Of a DNA stretch of 64,000 nt, positions 10,254-22,873 are shown piece by piece (position 1 is the first letter of the stretch; every line of letters starts with the position of its first letter). Source of the stretch: Acholoe squamosa (lineage: Eukaryota > Annelida > Polychaeta > Phyllodocida > Polynoidae). The notes under the pieces were generated by a model. The model saw nothing but the letters and a program-made list of their open reading frames with translations, was not told where the DNA came from and did no database searches. The position numbers and the translations under genes were made by a program. The stretch is taken from contig OX439046.1 in the NCBI GenBank assembly GCA_949317995.1, positions 41,640,002 to 41,704,001 on the forward strand, written 5' to 3'.

Positions 10254-10337
10254 GTCCCATATGGGATTCGTACCCACGCACCAGACAGTGCTTGCATCCA
10301 GAGTCCCATGTGTTAGCTGTTACACCATGAGTCCTCA
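10254..10337 (-). repeat. tRNA-Gln-like SINE head
   Basis: Minus strand: an A-box-like stretch (CATGGTGTAAC), a CTG anticodon in a G-A-C-T-C-T-G context and a B-box-like GGGTACGAATCCC are spaced as in tRNA-Gln. Stems are imperfect, so I read it as a tRNA-derived SINE or pseudo-tRNA, not a working tRNA gene. Confidence 0.5.
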
Positions 10338-10449
10338 GGTTATACTGTGGGTGATAGAACGTCTACTGAATGGTGATATGCTACTACTATGACTGAGTAA
10401 TCAATTATAGATGAACAGGGTAATTTCACTTTAAAGGTTTGTAGTGGTT

Positions 10450-10516
10450 TTGTAGTGTAGTGGTTAAGGCCTGGGACTAGAAATCGAGACCACACAGGTT
10501 CAAACCCCTGGTGTGA
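10450..10516 (+). repeat. tRNA-Ser(AGA)-like SINE head
   Basis: An A-box-like TAGTGTAGTGG, an anticodon region GGGACTAGAAATC (AGA anticodon, as in tRNA-Ser) and a B box GGTTCAAACCC at 10497-10507. The long variable arm of tRNA-Ser is missing and the stems are imperfect, so this is best called a tRNA-derived SINE. Confidence 0.6.
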
Positions 10517-12164
10517 TTTTGTTTTATTCTCATTAACCACTGTCATTTTTGCAACAAATTCTAAAATATAATGTATTATAACAGGTTGAAAACTGCACTC
10601 TTTACGGCCCCAGTCATAGATGTAGGGCTATTGCTATTTCTAGCCCTGAATACAGTATAATAATGGGACTGTAGGCAGATCTAAGGACGATTTTACAGTG
10701 ATATAAAAATGTGTAATTTCACCATTCTCTATTACTTTTATGACTTTGGTAATGGCACTACATGAGAGAGGAACATTTATTTACCCAGGAACAGACTCTG
10801 CATCACAAATTACAGTACAAGTATTAAGTAAATAAGGGATTATGTCACCACATGACCTTTATGCACCACTAAAACAAATTTCTGATTTTTGTGTTAAATT
10901 TCCTAAAGAAAATCTCAAGCCCATGTAAAAAATCAAAGCTGTTTCTACAAGAAAATAAGAAAATATTTAAGATATGAACCCTCATAGTCAAGAAATTAAC
11001 AATTTTCTTACATAAAGCATAATTAAATGTGGCTTCCCTAAGAGTATAGTAGGTAAGTATAGGTGGATGAGGGTTCTACTCACACCTCAGTACCACAAAC
11101 ACAGTGATATCTACTCATGTTCTGCTTGACTGCACTCCACTGGAGGGTGGTCATGGTCCAGTGATCACAGGGAAGCAGGTACAGAAATTGCCCTGGGTAT
11201 ACTTCTAAGGCTCTAGACAGTTATGCCTATGTAGATACTTTTGAATACAGGGTATATTTGAAGTCTGGGTTTTCTTCCCAGCCTCGTCTCAAACCTGTAT
11301 AATGAACATCCTCTGATTGCTAAAATGATAAAGGCGGCTTCAGGGGGGCCTTTTTCAAAGATTCCTTTTACCTTGTATGTGTAAGTTAAAAACACTTTCC
11401 CCATGCAGTCTTGAACCCACATTCTGTGATTTTTAAAGTCAGACATGCAAACCATTATACTATTGAGACTGCTGGTGATTGTAGACTGAAACACCATATA
11501 TTTATCATAGCTTTGTGTCACAGCCAGTGTAGAAGATTCAAATCCTCTTCTAGGCCTCTAAAGTTAAAGTCAAAATATGCTTACATTCAGGGTTTTACAG
11601 TTGTATAAACTTCTGTAGATGGAGTACAAGTAAGAAAACCTCCTTGGAGCTGGAGGATTTGCCACAAAACCTCCGAGGCGAAGCTCCGCAGAAGTTTTCC
11701 ATTACTAAGACTCTGCATGTGGGCAGTTCCGGGGGGCACCTACTACTGATATCTGTAAGCAGGGAGGGTGGCGGCTGTGTCAGGTAAGATATGGTTGGTC
11801 ACAATGAAGGGATTAGCGCATGTTTGAACCTGACCTTCTATGCTTTGGTCTTCAGGGAATTAAATGCAATTGACCTTAAATGGCGGACAAGTGAAAAGAG
11901 CATTCTTTGTCATGATGTGTGTTGACGATGTTGTCTATTACCTTGCACTTTAGGACGTTATATATAGTAGATGCTCTTCAAACACTCTCATGATATATGT
12001 TCATATTTGTTAGGTCATCCACATATTTGGCAACAATGCGATGCATTTTAAACTTCGTATACATCAATAGTCTCATTTGATAATAACCAGAAACACCACG
12101 TCATGGGCATACGAGACCTATAGGCACACTGTAGACCCACAAGTGGCTTTATATTCTACCTATA
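10517..12164. other. Non-coding spacer
   Basis: Apart from the tRNA-like piece at 11397-11475, only short spurious frames and AT-rich sequence. Confidence 0.45.
11397..11475 (-). repeat. tRNA-like fragment, possible SINE head
   Basis: Minus strand has an A-box-like AGTATAATGG, an anticodon-loop-like stretch and a B-box-like GTGGGTTCAAG at tRNA spacing. It is weaker than the two tRNA-like sequences around 10.3-10.5 kb. Confidence 0.35.
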
Positions 12165-13361
12165 GGGTAGATTAACCTAAGGACGACCGTTACTGTACAG
12201 GTTTTCAATAAGGGAAATGTAGTAGCTAATATCTTTGAGTCTAATGGGTCCGTAGGGTTCCCCAAGGTACTAAGTGAGAGACAATTATTTGGGCTTTTGG
12301 AAAAATTACCTTTCTCAAATCCATGTGTAAAGGTTATCTATTGCTTTTCATCATTTCTAAGACCATCTCAGTTAGTCTATTTTCACCTTGAGATGAACAC
12401 CTTGCACCTTAAGCTGACCACTTGATAACTACTCTTTTAATGGGGGTATGTTTGTTCATTAAACTATCATTTGAAAAAAAAAAGAGAATGTTTCTTTTAT
12501 AGATATGCAGTAAAATGGCATAATTAAAACTTTTGCATAATAAGAAAATGTATGTTTTTATAGTGACTCAATTTGAATGGAAATTGCAGGCAATTTTATG
12601 GCCATGGATACTGTAAATCTCATCAAAATATAAGTGGTATTTCCAATCCTGCATTATAGAGGCTTTGTTTTTAATGTATTTAATAGACCTTCAATATGGA
12701 CTATAATAATCCATTCCTTACCTTTATCATCACACTCTCAGTATCAAATAGTTCCTCTACAGAGTAATAACCGTAGTGTTACAGTAAAGATTAAAATGTA
12801 TGCATCAGAGCATAATCCAGTGAAGATTTCTATCTCAAACTATTCTGGCCATGAATCTTGTGATGTAATCCTACATAATCAATGGTTTCTATTCAATTGA
12901 ATGCCTGAATAGGTGTACAAGGAGTGGTTGACTTAAGGTGAAATGGTGGTCATCTCAAGGTGAAATTGGTATGTTCTAGGAAATATGTCCTATACAGAAG
13001 GTATTCAACATTTCTGCAATTTTCCTTATGCTATCATTTAGCAAAGATATTTATCTATGCCTAGAGTCAAAATGTTGTATATGTGAGCACTTCTCATCTT
13101 CAAATTATCAAACAATGTTTGGATAATTCTGATGAAATAGCCAGCTGGTAATGGTAAAAACCATTCAAACATGGGAACTTTAGCAGTGACATGCAGTGAC
13201 AAATACTTTATATAGTCTAGAACATCATTCTATGGGGTACTATAACACCTCTATTTCAATAATATTAGGGTTTAAGACCAATGCACTACATGTGAAAGTG
13301 AGTAAAACAAGTGACAGGTGGTCGACTTTAGGTATGTGGTCGTCTTTAGGTCAATCTACCC
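12165..13361. mobile_element. MITE with TA target duplication and nested inverted repeats
   Basis: Terminal inverted repeats of about 28 bp start with GGGTAGATT at 12165 and end with AATCTACCC at 13361; they match with about two mismatches. A TA dinucleotide lies directly outside each end (12163-12164 and 13362-13363), as expected of Tc1/mariner-type insertion. A second, inner pair of inverted repeats of about 48 bp (12377-12425 and 12918-12967) sits inside. No transposase frame is present, so it is non-autonomous. Confidence 0.8.
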
Positions 13362-16300
13362 TACAAGAACAACATCAAACCATTTCCCCCAAGTATAACT
13401 GAGTCATTTTGGCACACTGGAGCAGCGATCGTCATCGATGGTCTTTAGGCCATGATAACATTTAGATTCCCATGTCATATTGTGTTAACTGTCTCCCGTA
13501 CACATTTGTGATCATTTTGCCTTTTAGATCTTGAAAATCCGACCGTAAATAAACTTTTTACAGCTAAAACATGCAGTAATTTCAGTCTGAGGCAGAATTT
13601 GTAAACATTACAACCATTTCCCTATATCTGAAGCCAAACCTTGTCAATCATTAAGATCAATTTCCCTATATCAGAATCGCAACTTTCCTCTATTAGTCAA
13701 TGCCAAACCGGAAGAAAGTAATTATTCTTCAGAAAAGGTTTACAACCTACAACACACAAGTGTAAAGGGGGGCAGGACATGTGCTAACCCCTCGGCTACT
13801 GTTCTCCAAAATTAGTTGTTTTCGAGGTAAAGAGATGTGCATGTTAGCAGCTCCCTAGGACCCTAGAGGTTGGTGTTCGTGTTGTCAGCTCTGATTTAGA
13901 TTGTGATAATGAAGGAAATAAGCCATGAATCCCTTTCCTGGCCTTCTGTGCATGGTCTGACATGTCTAGAATACTAATACATTATATAGTTAATTAAAAG
14001 ATGGAAATGGAGTAAATGACTCTACGACCCTTCACCCTTCACCCTTTGCAAGTTTAGTGTTAACATTTGTGTAGGACTTACATATACTGATTTCACCATG
14101 AGACACCCATCCTTTAGCCCTGAGCAATCCACCTAAGAGTTATCTATGCATTTAAATGAATAGAACCCAAGATTCATGAATAGAGAGAATACTATAGTTT
14201 AGGATACAAAATTTCACAGGATAATGCTATTGTGCATACATTTCAACCGTTAATGTAATCAATCTATTATTAGTATGTAGGGGAACTATCTGATCCTGAC
14301 AGTCTCGGGCAGGGTTATTATGATGCATATTGAATGTTTATCAAAGTGTATAGCTAAAACAAATCCTTAATAATGCAGAGTTTGAATACTACTTCCATTT
14401 TGATGAGATTTACAATACCCATGGGCATAATATCGTCTCCGGCTTTAATCTTATAACTTGGAAAGAGTGAAAAGCTAGAAATAAAAAGTACTTTTAGAAA
14501 TGTAACTAGTGCAAAAACAAAAAAAAAATCGAAACAATTCCATACCGTGCATACCCTGAAGATTTATTAGTCTCAGGCGTATTGGCTCCTACACATCCCT
14601 TATTGAAAACAGCTCTGCTGAGGAGCAGACGTCTTGTGGTGAAGCGACTCTAATCAAAAGCATTGAAGAAAGGAGACATTTTGGAGAGGGTGATCAATGA
14701 TTAACCGGCGGCCAATGGCAGTATACATAACAATACAATTAAAGTTCTTCATATCAGCCATCAAATGGATGGCTGGTCCAGGGTGTGTCTATTACCTATT
14801 GTCTATTTTTTCTCACCACATTCACAGCGTAAGGTGAAGCAGTTGTACATCTACTAGAAGCTGGCTCTGTGATGAGTTCATGTGACTCTCTGATGCCCAG
14901 CCCAAGTCCTCTTTGGGATCTGAGAGAGGATAGCATGTATTAGACCAGCCTCCGCTGCTTCAGATACTCAATGATCCTATTTATTTAGGGTGAAGACCTC
15001 TGCATGTGAGCAGCCCTCATGAATACTGCTCATTTGGGAATGCAGATGGACTTGTCGTCTTCTATTGCTCATGTGACACATTTACTTTCTGCATAGTACA
15101 TTCAAGAAAATATCTGTTTCAACCAAAAGGTATTTGGAACTATTTGTACACATTTATTCCCATCATGGTCTTTTTGTCTTCATAAGAAAGCTAGTTCATA
15201 CTTATAATTATGCAAGGCCTCAAATCTTTAGAGATAAATGCAATGAACTGTGCAATTGAGGTTAGCCAGAAAGACCACGTCCCTATAAAACATTTCCACC
15301 CACTCCCTACCCCCGCCCCCTTAATATAAGAAGGGTCAATAGATTAAGTACCACCTCCTCCCTCAGATGTCGATTTAATGTCTGCAATATTTGTTTTCAG
15401 AATTAGGACCTGTGTATGTTAGCACGTTCTCTGAGCAGTGAGGTGTGGCCGTGTGTTAACTCAGATCTAGAGTCCAACAATGAAGGAAACAGGGCATACT
15501 CTTTCTCTGACCTTCTGTGTGTGGACTAGAATACCAACATCTAGAATAATTTACTAATGAGTAGAAAGGAGGCGGTGAATGAATTATTAACTCTGCATCC
15601 TCGCCATCTGCTACTGTACCATATTGCGGTGTTAAAACAGGCTTATAATTACTTTCAAATGAAGAGGCAGTAGTAGCTGCTGTAGGTAAAAAAAACAATG
15701 ACCCAATGTAGATCCTGCTGTATGCACTACAGTGGTATTTATAGCCTATTTACAATTGCTGCTGAAAGTGTCGATTACACTGTACAACGGCCAAAAAGAA
15801 ACAGAGACCAAACATACCATTTATACCTGTTATATAGCCAATTCCTCAACTATAGTCATCTTACATTAATACATATTATTCATCACTATAAACTATTATT
15901 ATAATGTACAACATGTAGGACTGCTACATGTTACCGCTTGCACCACATGCTAGTTGCACATGCCACCACTGGGGTCACCCTGTGCACCTAGGTTATATAC
16001 ATGCTGAGTCCTGTGGACTCACAGACCCGCCATACACTATGACTGTATAAACATCACCATCCAGTACTCTATACAAAATACAATAATAAACATTATCCAT
16101 ACTGCCAACTGATACAAGGTCTTGTGCTATGGATCATCCATATGTCATACCTATTTAGAGACTATCAGGATATGACATTTGGTGGAGAACATCAGTCCTT
16201 TTGAAAGGTGCACTCTCATAGACCAGTGAGTATAAATCGGTTGTGAAAATGCAGTATTGGATAGTGACTGATGTTAATTCAGTTACTTGGTGGCTCAATT

Positions 16301-16480
16301 TCCATTGCCATTTGTAACATCATCATTCTCATTTTGTAACTGTATAAATGAGTAAAACGCCAGAACAGGACGTTGGAGACCCAGAATATATGAAGAAACT
16401 CTGCAGTTATCAGAAGAAGCATGTAGCACACATTCCGAGAGGCATCAGCTATACCACCATTACAGCTAAGTGATGATGAA
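13362..16480. other. Non-coding stretch with a diverged direct repeat
   Basis: About 3.1 kb without a supported gene. Two blocks, roughly 13830-14060 and 15400-15610, share a common order of short matches (an AATGAAGGAAA core, a CCTTCTGTG core and a TCTAGAATA core), so they look like an old, diverged direct repeat. There is a C-rich run at 15308-15320. I could not find an LTR for element X here. Confidence 0.4.
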
Positions 16481-17660
16481 CTATCAGAACATTCTTTAGA
16501 AGATACACTGGTACCGATCAAAGCAGATCAGTTTAAGAATCTTTTAGAGGATGAAAGGAGACAAGCTGAGCAGATAATGAGAAACATAGAAAGGATATGC
16601 AAGCAATGGAGCATGATGTAAAAAAGGCCACTGCACTTTTGGCAAACCCCAAACCTGAAGATGTACTAAGAAGCCATAAGAAAATTGACTGATGATTTAG
16701 AATAGTTAAAGCTAACATGGAAGGAATCTAACAAAATAAGCCTTTTTCTGGCCTCTTCAACTTCTAACAGCTTGAATAATACTGACTATAATAGACATAG
16801 GGATGCCATGAATAAGTTATGGAAAGAGCCAGAGTCATTTGAGAAAGCTACTATCTTAAGGTCACAAGAAGAGTTCATAGAGGAGTATTCCAAGCATAAG
16901 CCCATGAAATACACCCAGACCAGAGGTATTGGTTTTCCGTGCTAGCTAAATTCCTTAAAGGGGAGGCTAGACTAATTATCGATGCCTACGAAGCTTCTCA
17001 CCCGGCCCCTAGAAACATTATGAAATAGACAATTGCCTTTATTAATGAATTTGGCACCATCTCATTTGAAGAGCCTAAGAAGGGCTTCACAACAAGAGAG
17101 TGAATCAGTTAGCACATATGGCACTGATATGAGAAGGCTAATGGATAAAGAGAATATCCCTGAGCCTCTTAAAATCAGGTGTTTTACTAGCAATTTTCTG
17201 GAGGAATTATGTCCAGTGTTGAGTGCTAGGTGTAAAACTCTATCACAAGCCATTAATAAAGCTAAGGAAGAGGAGTCAAGGCTGTTATCTATGGCAATCT
17301 TCAATAAGAAGAAGTATGATGAAGTTGATGTCATAAAAGCAAATCACGCTGAGGTTATGGCCCGCCTGAGTGCCCTGCATGATAAGCCAGAAACAAGGGC
17401 CTAGAGATAATTACAGATCTAGAGATCACTATAGCTCCAGGGATAGAGATAGATCATCTAGTAGAGACTGCAGATACGACTCATACAGCAGGTCTAAATC
17501 AGCCAGCGACAGGATATCCAGGCATGATTCAAATAGGGGGCATGACCAGTTATCAAATGCATATTGAAAGGATACTGATATGACTAATTCATTTAAAATA
17601 TTCAAGTGTAAGACAGAACATACACTTAAATATTTCAAATGCATCATTCATTTCAGTAAC
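16480..17660 (+). pseudogene. Gag remains, element X
   Basis: Several frames together show a Glu/Lys-rich helical N-terminus (about 16500-16700), then capsid-like segments: F-L-K-G-E-A near 16960, then a longer frame (17033-17404, 123 codons) with the pattern of the retrotransposon gag domain (Q-Q-E-S-E-S-V-S-x-Y, a helix ending in F-L-E-E-L, then an A-x-x-x-E-E helix). A Ser/Arg/Asp-rich tail (17370-17567) follows, and a degenerate CCHC-like stretch around 17605. Stops and frameshifts separate all parts. Confidence 0.7.
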
Positions 17661-18322
17661 CACCCTACAAACATTTGATAATTAGTCAAAACCCCAATGC
17701 ACATGCTGAATATCACTGGTGAAGTAATTAGCAGTAATGTGTAACATTGAAAAAAAAAACGATTTATGTCACCTTTCTATGTGCGTATAAATGTGTAGAA
17801 AGGTGACAGCAATGAATACATATCTCTCAGCCCTGTCAAAAATATTAAACCTTGATGTTTCTAACTCATGTCATTTTGTAGCAGAATGTTTGTCTACTGT
17901 TTTCCATTCAAATGTGCCCATAAATCCTGTTCTGTGGGTTGGAATGAGAAGTTATATACATGTCACCTTTCTATGCGGCAAGGCTTATGCTCATTTATTT
18001 CAAATTATTCATTCATTTCAATATCCACCCTACAAACATTTGATAATCAGTCATATCCCCCATTCATATGCCGAATATCAAAGTTAAAGTAATAAGCTGT
18101 AATGTGTAAAATGAAGAGAAAGTACTTATGTCACCCTTCTACGCGCATAGAAACAGTGTAGAAAGGTGACAGTTTAATAAAGGGTGATTTTTCAAGCAAA
18201 ATATACATATTCAAGAGAAAAAAAGTATAGATCATGACTCTCCAGCATGTGGAGGATACTCCTGAACCATTCGTTATGATTAAATATGAAAAGAAAATTT
18301 TCTAAGCGCGTAGAAAGGTGAC
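17647..18322. repeat. Direct repeat carrying hairpins, inside element X pol
   Basis: Two units of about 160 bp (17647-17807 and 18010-18170) are clearly related. Each ends in a hairpin whose arms are GTCACCTTTCTA and its complement (17768-17807 and 18130-18170). Further single arms are at 17962-17978 (same sense) and 18306-18322 (complement). The arms look like terminal inverted repeats of a small MITE inserted more than once. The block sits where PR and RT of element X should be. Confidence 0.7.
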
Positions 18323-18483
18323 TCTGCACGATTTTGGTAAGACACAGTCAGGTTAATTAAAGATTTTCCCATGCCAAAACACCAAAGCAGGTCAAACCGT
18401 TGCATTTGCAGGCAGGAAGCTTTCAAAAGAGAAATTACAATGTTACAGACTAAGATTTGGTTGGAATTAAACTTGCCTTGATA

Positions 18484-18800
18484 AAATTCGAGCACTATGT
18501 CATTGGGAGACTATTCCCAGTTTTAACTGACCATGCTGCTCTAGTAGCTTTGAATTGGAATGTTAAATTAACTGGTAGAATGCAGAACTGGTCAGGATTT
18601 TTTCGGCAGATTTGACTTCACAATTAAACATCTTAAAGGAAAATTAAATGTAGTACTGGATGCTTTGTCCAGAATTCCATATTCTGAAATAGTGGAATTG
18701 GAGGATCTTAAGCCATTTAAAGAGGCTAGATTCAACAGTGTGTATTCCATAAAGTATTACAATCAGGATGATTATCTGAAAAATTACCCAATTAGAGTGT
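18484..18800 (+). pseudogene. RNase H remains, element X
   Basis: Translation shows the gypsy RNase H C-terminal half: a L-T-D-H-A-A-L motif, a W-x-x-x-x-x-G-R-x-x-N-W segment and the closing L-D-A-L-S-R motif near 18665. It is in two frames with a single-base slip near 18600. The N-terminal half and RT are absent. A pol-linker containing an A-I-T-R-A-Q motif follows at about 18840. Confidence 0.75.
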
Positions 18801-19167
18801 ACAAACCAAGTCCATTATGAAAAAGGTCCCCCATCTAAATGCAATTACAAGAGCACAGGCAAAGAGAGATGCTGCCATTTTAGATGATTAGATACTGATT
18901 CAGAAAGTTCTGAAATCACAGAACAACGTTTGAGGAAAGAATCAAAGCGCCCAATGGTTACATCATCAAAGCAAAGAAGCTGCGCGCCCTAGCGGCAAGA
19001 TTATGTAAACATGATGTCGACTCTTCAAGGTTTGATGACATCCTGAAACACTATAGGTCCCCCTTTTCAACAGAGGACTTAATTAAGTAACTAGATTTTG
19101 CTCGGGTGTAATAAATTACACTGAAACTACTGAGCTCTTACAGGATAATAGACTTGCGTTAGGCATC

Positions 19168-20420
19168 TTGCTTACACATAATCATTTCTTTTTAAAGAAT
19201 GAGATTCTGTACCGATACATGGACAAGTTGTCAGAGAAACACCATCTAGATCCCCATTTGGTTATACCAATGAAATGGGTACTGACAATACTGACAAATT
19301 TGCATGACTCACCATCAGGTGCTCATGTAGGGATAACCAAACTCAATAGCATAATTAGACTGCGTTATTAACGATGTAAATACATGTGATAAATGTCTCA
19401 AGAGCAACCCACTGACTCTGCCAATGACTTTATATGCACATATTATGGTGCTCATCAGATGCTCATGTAGGGATAACCAAACTCAATAGCGTAATTAGAC
19501 TGCGTTATTATTGGCCTACAATGAGTCTAGACATTTATAACGATGTAAATACATGTGATAAATGTCTCAAGAGCAACCCACTGACTCTGCCAATGACTTT
19601 ATATGCACATATTATGATTAATATTGTCGGGTCTATGTATCCTACAAAGCATAAAAATATTATTATTCAAGTTGTACTTGATGTATACAGCAGATTTATT
19701 ATAGCATGGCCATCAAAAAGTATTAGATCAAACATATTTGCTGGAGAGTTTTTCAATAAATTCATCTGCCACTATGGCCTACCACAAAATTGTCTACAGC
19801 GACAATGGAAAAAAACCTTTTAGGGCAAATTTCAAATTGATTGTAAAGGTTTGAGATTAGAGAGGGCAAACCAATCAATTGTGCAGGCACTCTGCACATT
19901 TGTGAACAAAAATCAAAATGAGTACATACCCGCCATAAGTTTTGGTTCAAATGTGAGCGCATCATATAGACTAGTCTACAGCCCATACCTAATGATATAT
20001 GAGAGAAATGCATGCCTACCATTAGCAAATGTGTGCACTGATTGATTTAGAACCCAACGCTATACCTGTTCAGGATCAATTATTGAAAAAAAACAGCAGG
20101 ACAGGCTTACAGGAAATGGAAAAGAATTCAAAAGTTCTCAAGGAAAAGTAAAGGAAAGATGGGATAAAGGTAAGAGATTCCACAATTTTCAACTGGGAAA
20201 TCTGGTTTATGTAAAGAATAGATTTAGACTACAAAAGAATACCAGTAGGAAATTACAATCTCTATATTCAGGTCCATACATGATTGTGGAACTACCCTCC
20301 AGAACAACAGCAAAACTAAGATTGTTGTTAACCAGGGTTACCATTAAACAAATTGTACATGTAGAGAGGCTAAAAAGGGTTAATTTCAAGATCGGCTACA
20401 ATGATTTTAACTCATGTTAT
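19168..20420 (+). pseudogene. Integrase, element X
   Basis: Frames 19168-19371, 19434-19823 and 19851-20045 together give an integrase. It has an HHCC-like zinc region with R-Y-Y-W and C-D-K-C-L, a core with the first strand reading I-N-I-V-G (the usual Asp is Asn here), a D-V-Y-S-R-F motif, and a later E-R-A-N-Q-S-I helix with the catalytic Glu. The segment with the second Asp is damaged by a stop near 19820. The C-terminal part to about 20420 has a basic strand and a G-x-L-V-Y-V-K module. A partial internal duplication (19320-19616) also breaks it. Inactive. Confidence 0.8.
19320..19616. repeat. Partial tandem duplication in element X integrase
   Basis: 19320-19448 and 19457-19616 are near identical and cover the zinc-binding region. 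The first copy lacks about 30 bases (the Y-W-P-T-M-S-L-D region) that are present in the second. A second, younger lesion in this pseudogene. Confidence 0.85.
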
Positions 20421-21674
20421 TAGAGTGTGGGAAGGAGTTGATCATTAACAATAGCAGGCACTGTCGCACTACCTACACAGTGCTAAATAAACAACAGGCA
20501 CGATAAAACAGGTGTGCATTGTTTGTTTGGCGTCAGCATTGTTTATGGCACATCACAGGCATTCCAGACCGCCCCTTGTGCATGTAACGGTGCCACCCAA
20601 GTGTTTTATAACACCTAAATTGAATAGCCCGCCTTAAAAACTATGTGTTTGTTTATCCTGAGTAATCTGCATTGTATATCAGTCAAGACCTGGCAGCTTA
20701 AGCCAATTAAGGATGGCTGAGTGTGGGAAGTGGCCCCATTGTCAGCTCAGTCACTGTGCACACATCAAATGTGCCAATGTTTATATTTGGTAGCTTCTAC
20801 TAACATGCCCATAGAAGTAAACCAGATATGCCTTGTGATGGAGCCTTTGCACACGTCTATCTTGGTATTAACACACAGCAATACCAATAACAATAGATTT
20901 AGCAAATAGTTACCCATGCCTTGTGAGGTGAGACGGAGGTAAATAATCAATGCACAGTTGAGCACACATACCGAACCGTGTACACAATTACAAGGGAAAT
21001 TACATTGTACATGCCCATTCACATGAAGATGAGATGCTGCGTCATGACGCGATGCACATGTATTCAATTTTTTAAGCGCAAGGATTCCATGGACCAAAAT
21101 TCCAACATAACCCTATCAACTATTCTCTCCTACAAACGCCGCTTGTTACCAACCATATGATGACTTCGTATTTAATTATTTATATTTTTCATTTATATTT
21201 ATGGGCACCACTGGACATATAGTAGTAGAATGTCTGTATGGTAAAATTAATGATGTATCCTCTCAGCCAATGCACAAGGGACATAAAACCATTTATTTAC
21301 GGTGCAGGTTCTGTTTAAAGTGTGTGAATATGATAGAAAAAAACACTTTTCTCAGAATTTTTTTTCTCAGAGATGCCTGGAGACTAGGGACGTAGTCATG
21401 ACTGCCCATCCCTCCCACCTGAAGATATGCCAATAAACCTATGTGGCCGATGCAGCTCACTAGATTTCATTTCACCCATTGGTCCACCCTCAAGTATGTG
21501 TGCACTGTAGCATGCATGGCTGTGAGAGGGTGCCACCAGCCCGACCAAGCCCCTAAAGGCTACTTAAGACATTGCCCATTAAGATTTAGTCACATACACT
21601 CATATCTCCACACGCGCTGCTATCACTCCTGACTACACAGTTCTCTAGAGTTACTAGAAACCCAGCAGTACACT
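20421..21674 (+). promoter_or_regulatory. Pol-env spacer of element X with possible internal env promoter
   Basis: No supported frame. 20613-21585 is repeated, diverged, at 45092-46079. Near the env exon there are a CCAAT box (21430-21434) in a block whose copy at 45.9 kb also has a perfect octamer, an ATTGG (21478-21482) and a TATA-like TACTTAAG (21561-21568) about 110 bases before the env ATG. The arrangement recalls element B2, so an internal env promoter is possible; this is inference. Confidence 0.4.
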
Positions 21675-22873
21675 ATGGCACTGAGCGCCCCGATGTCAAT
21701 TTGGTAAGGGGACCCTGATTTTTCTGTCTGCCACTTGGTTGAAGATACTGCATATCCTTTTGAATTATCAGACATTACACGCCTACCAAAGGGGCCAAAT
21801 ACAGGCGCTACTATAGTACTTTGTTTTTATATGTTTTTTCAGGTTATTTGTGTTGATATATCATGCACAGATGAGTACCTTTGTGTATCAACCCGTGTTG
21901 AGACACAACTTTGGTGTTGTGTTCTATCCCATTACTAAAAACTCTCAAACATTAACACAATTTGTAAATTTCAATATCACTATGAGAGTAAAATTGAAAC
22001 CACCTAGTTACACCTGTCCAGCAAATTGCACAGACACTCTAGACCTACTTACGAATCTGTTTCAAGATAATTACATTTCCAAACTACACAAATGTGCCTT
22101 ATTGGCAATTGGAGGCAAGATTCTGAAATATCTTTTTGGTGTGGAAACAGAGGAAGAAATGCACGCTTTAAGGCAGCATTTGAATATTTTGGATTACAGA
22201 ATTCATGACGATAAGCATTACATGGAGAGCAGAGATAAACTAATTTACAGATTGGCAAAATCACATCATAAGCTGGGTGAGCATCTTAAAGTTCACATAA
22301 AACTATTCAATCGCCAAAAGGACAATTTTGTGAGATTCTAAAATTATTCAGCTACACTTCTACATAGCAAACAGACAGAAAATTCTATCCAAAATTGCCT
22401 TTTGAAAATTATTCAGAGAGAACAACATGCAATTGATTTATACTTCTGAAGACCTTAAGAAGGGATGCCTAACTAGAGAGCTCATACTAGTAAACAAAAT
22501 GGTGAATTTCATTAATTATTGGGATTTAATTCTGTACAGAAATTATTCAATGTACACAGCCGAGAAATCAATGAAATTTTACTATTGCAAAGATGATAGG
22601 AAATTCAAAACTCCCACCTCAAGTCATGACTCAAACCATTTGGGCTACACTATGATAACAAATCCTGAGAATTATATAAGCTTGAACGTGACACACTATG
22701 CGCCACATCTGGACATTATAGATAACACACTACCAACCATTTATAGGCATTATTTCTCAGCATTATTTTTTGAGACTAACCCAAGTACATCCTTGAATGT
22801 TGCAAATTCGATTTTTACTTAAACATCCATGCATAATTTACCCAAATAGCAGTAAATCTGACTACACAGATAC
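21675..22873 (+). pseudogene. env: Env (F-type), element X, with leader exon and intron; 5' part
   Basis: A short first exon (ATG 21675-21677, exon to 21703) ends at a GTAAGG donor. The acceptor is a pyrimidine run plus AG at 21841-21842, giving a 139-base intron. The exon 1 phase (two bases left over) fits the exon 2 frame, and the joint falls in a hydrophobic stretch that serves as a signal peptide. Exon 2 carries, near 22105-22180, a G-G-K-I-L-K-Y-L-F-G motif followed by a T-E-E-E helix, the fusion-peptide region of baculovirus F / errantivirus-type envelopes, then a long helical repeat. A stop ends the frame at 22341; further env-like frames follow (22427-22822). Element B1 is inserted at 22874. 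No basic cleavage motif is seen before the fusion region. Broken: it cannot encode a working fusion protein. Confidence 0.75.

Noticed and set aside
10254..10516. Functional tRNA genes
   Set aside because: Stems are imperfect, the Ser-like copy lacks its long variable arm, and there is no clear T-run terminator; SINE heads fit better.
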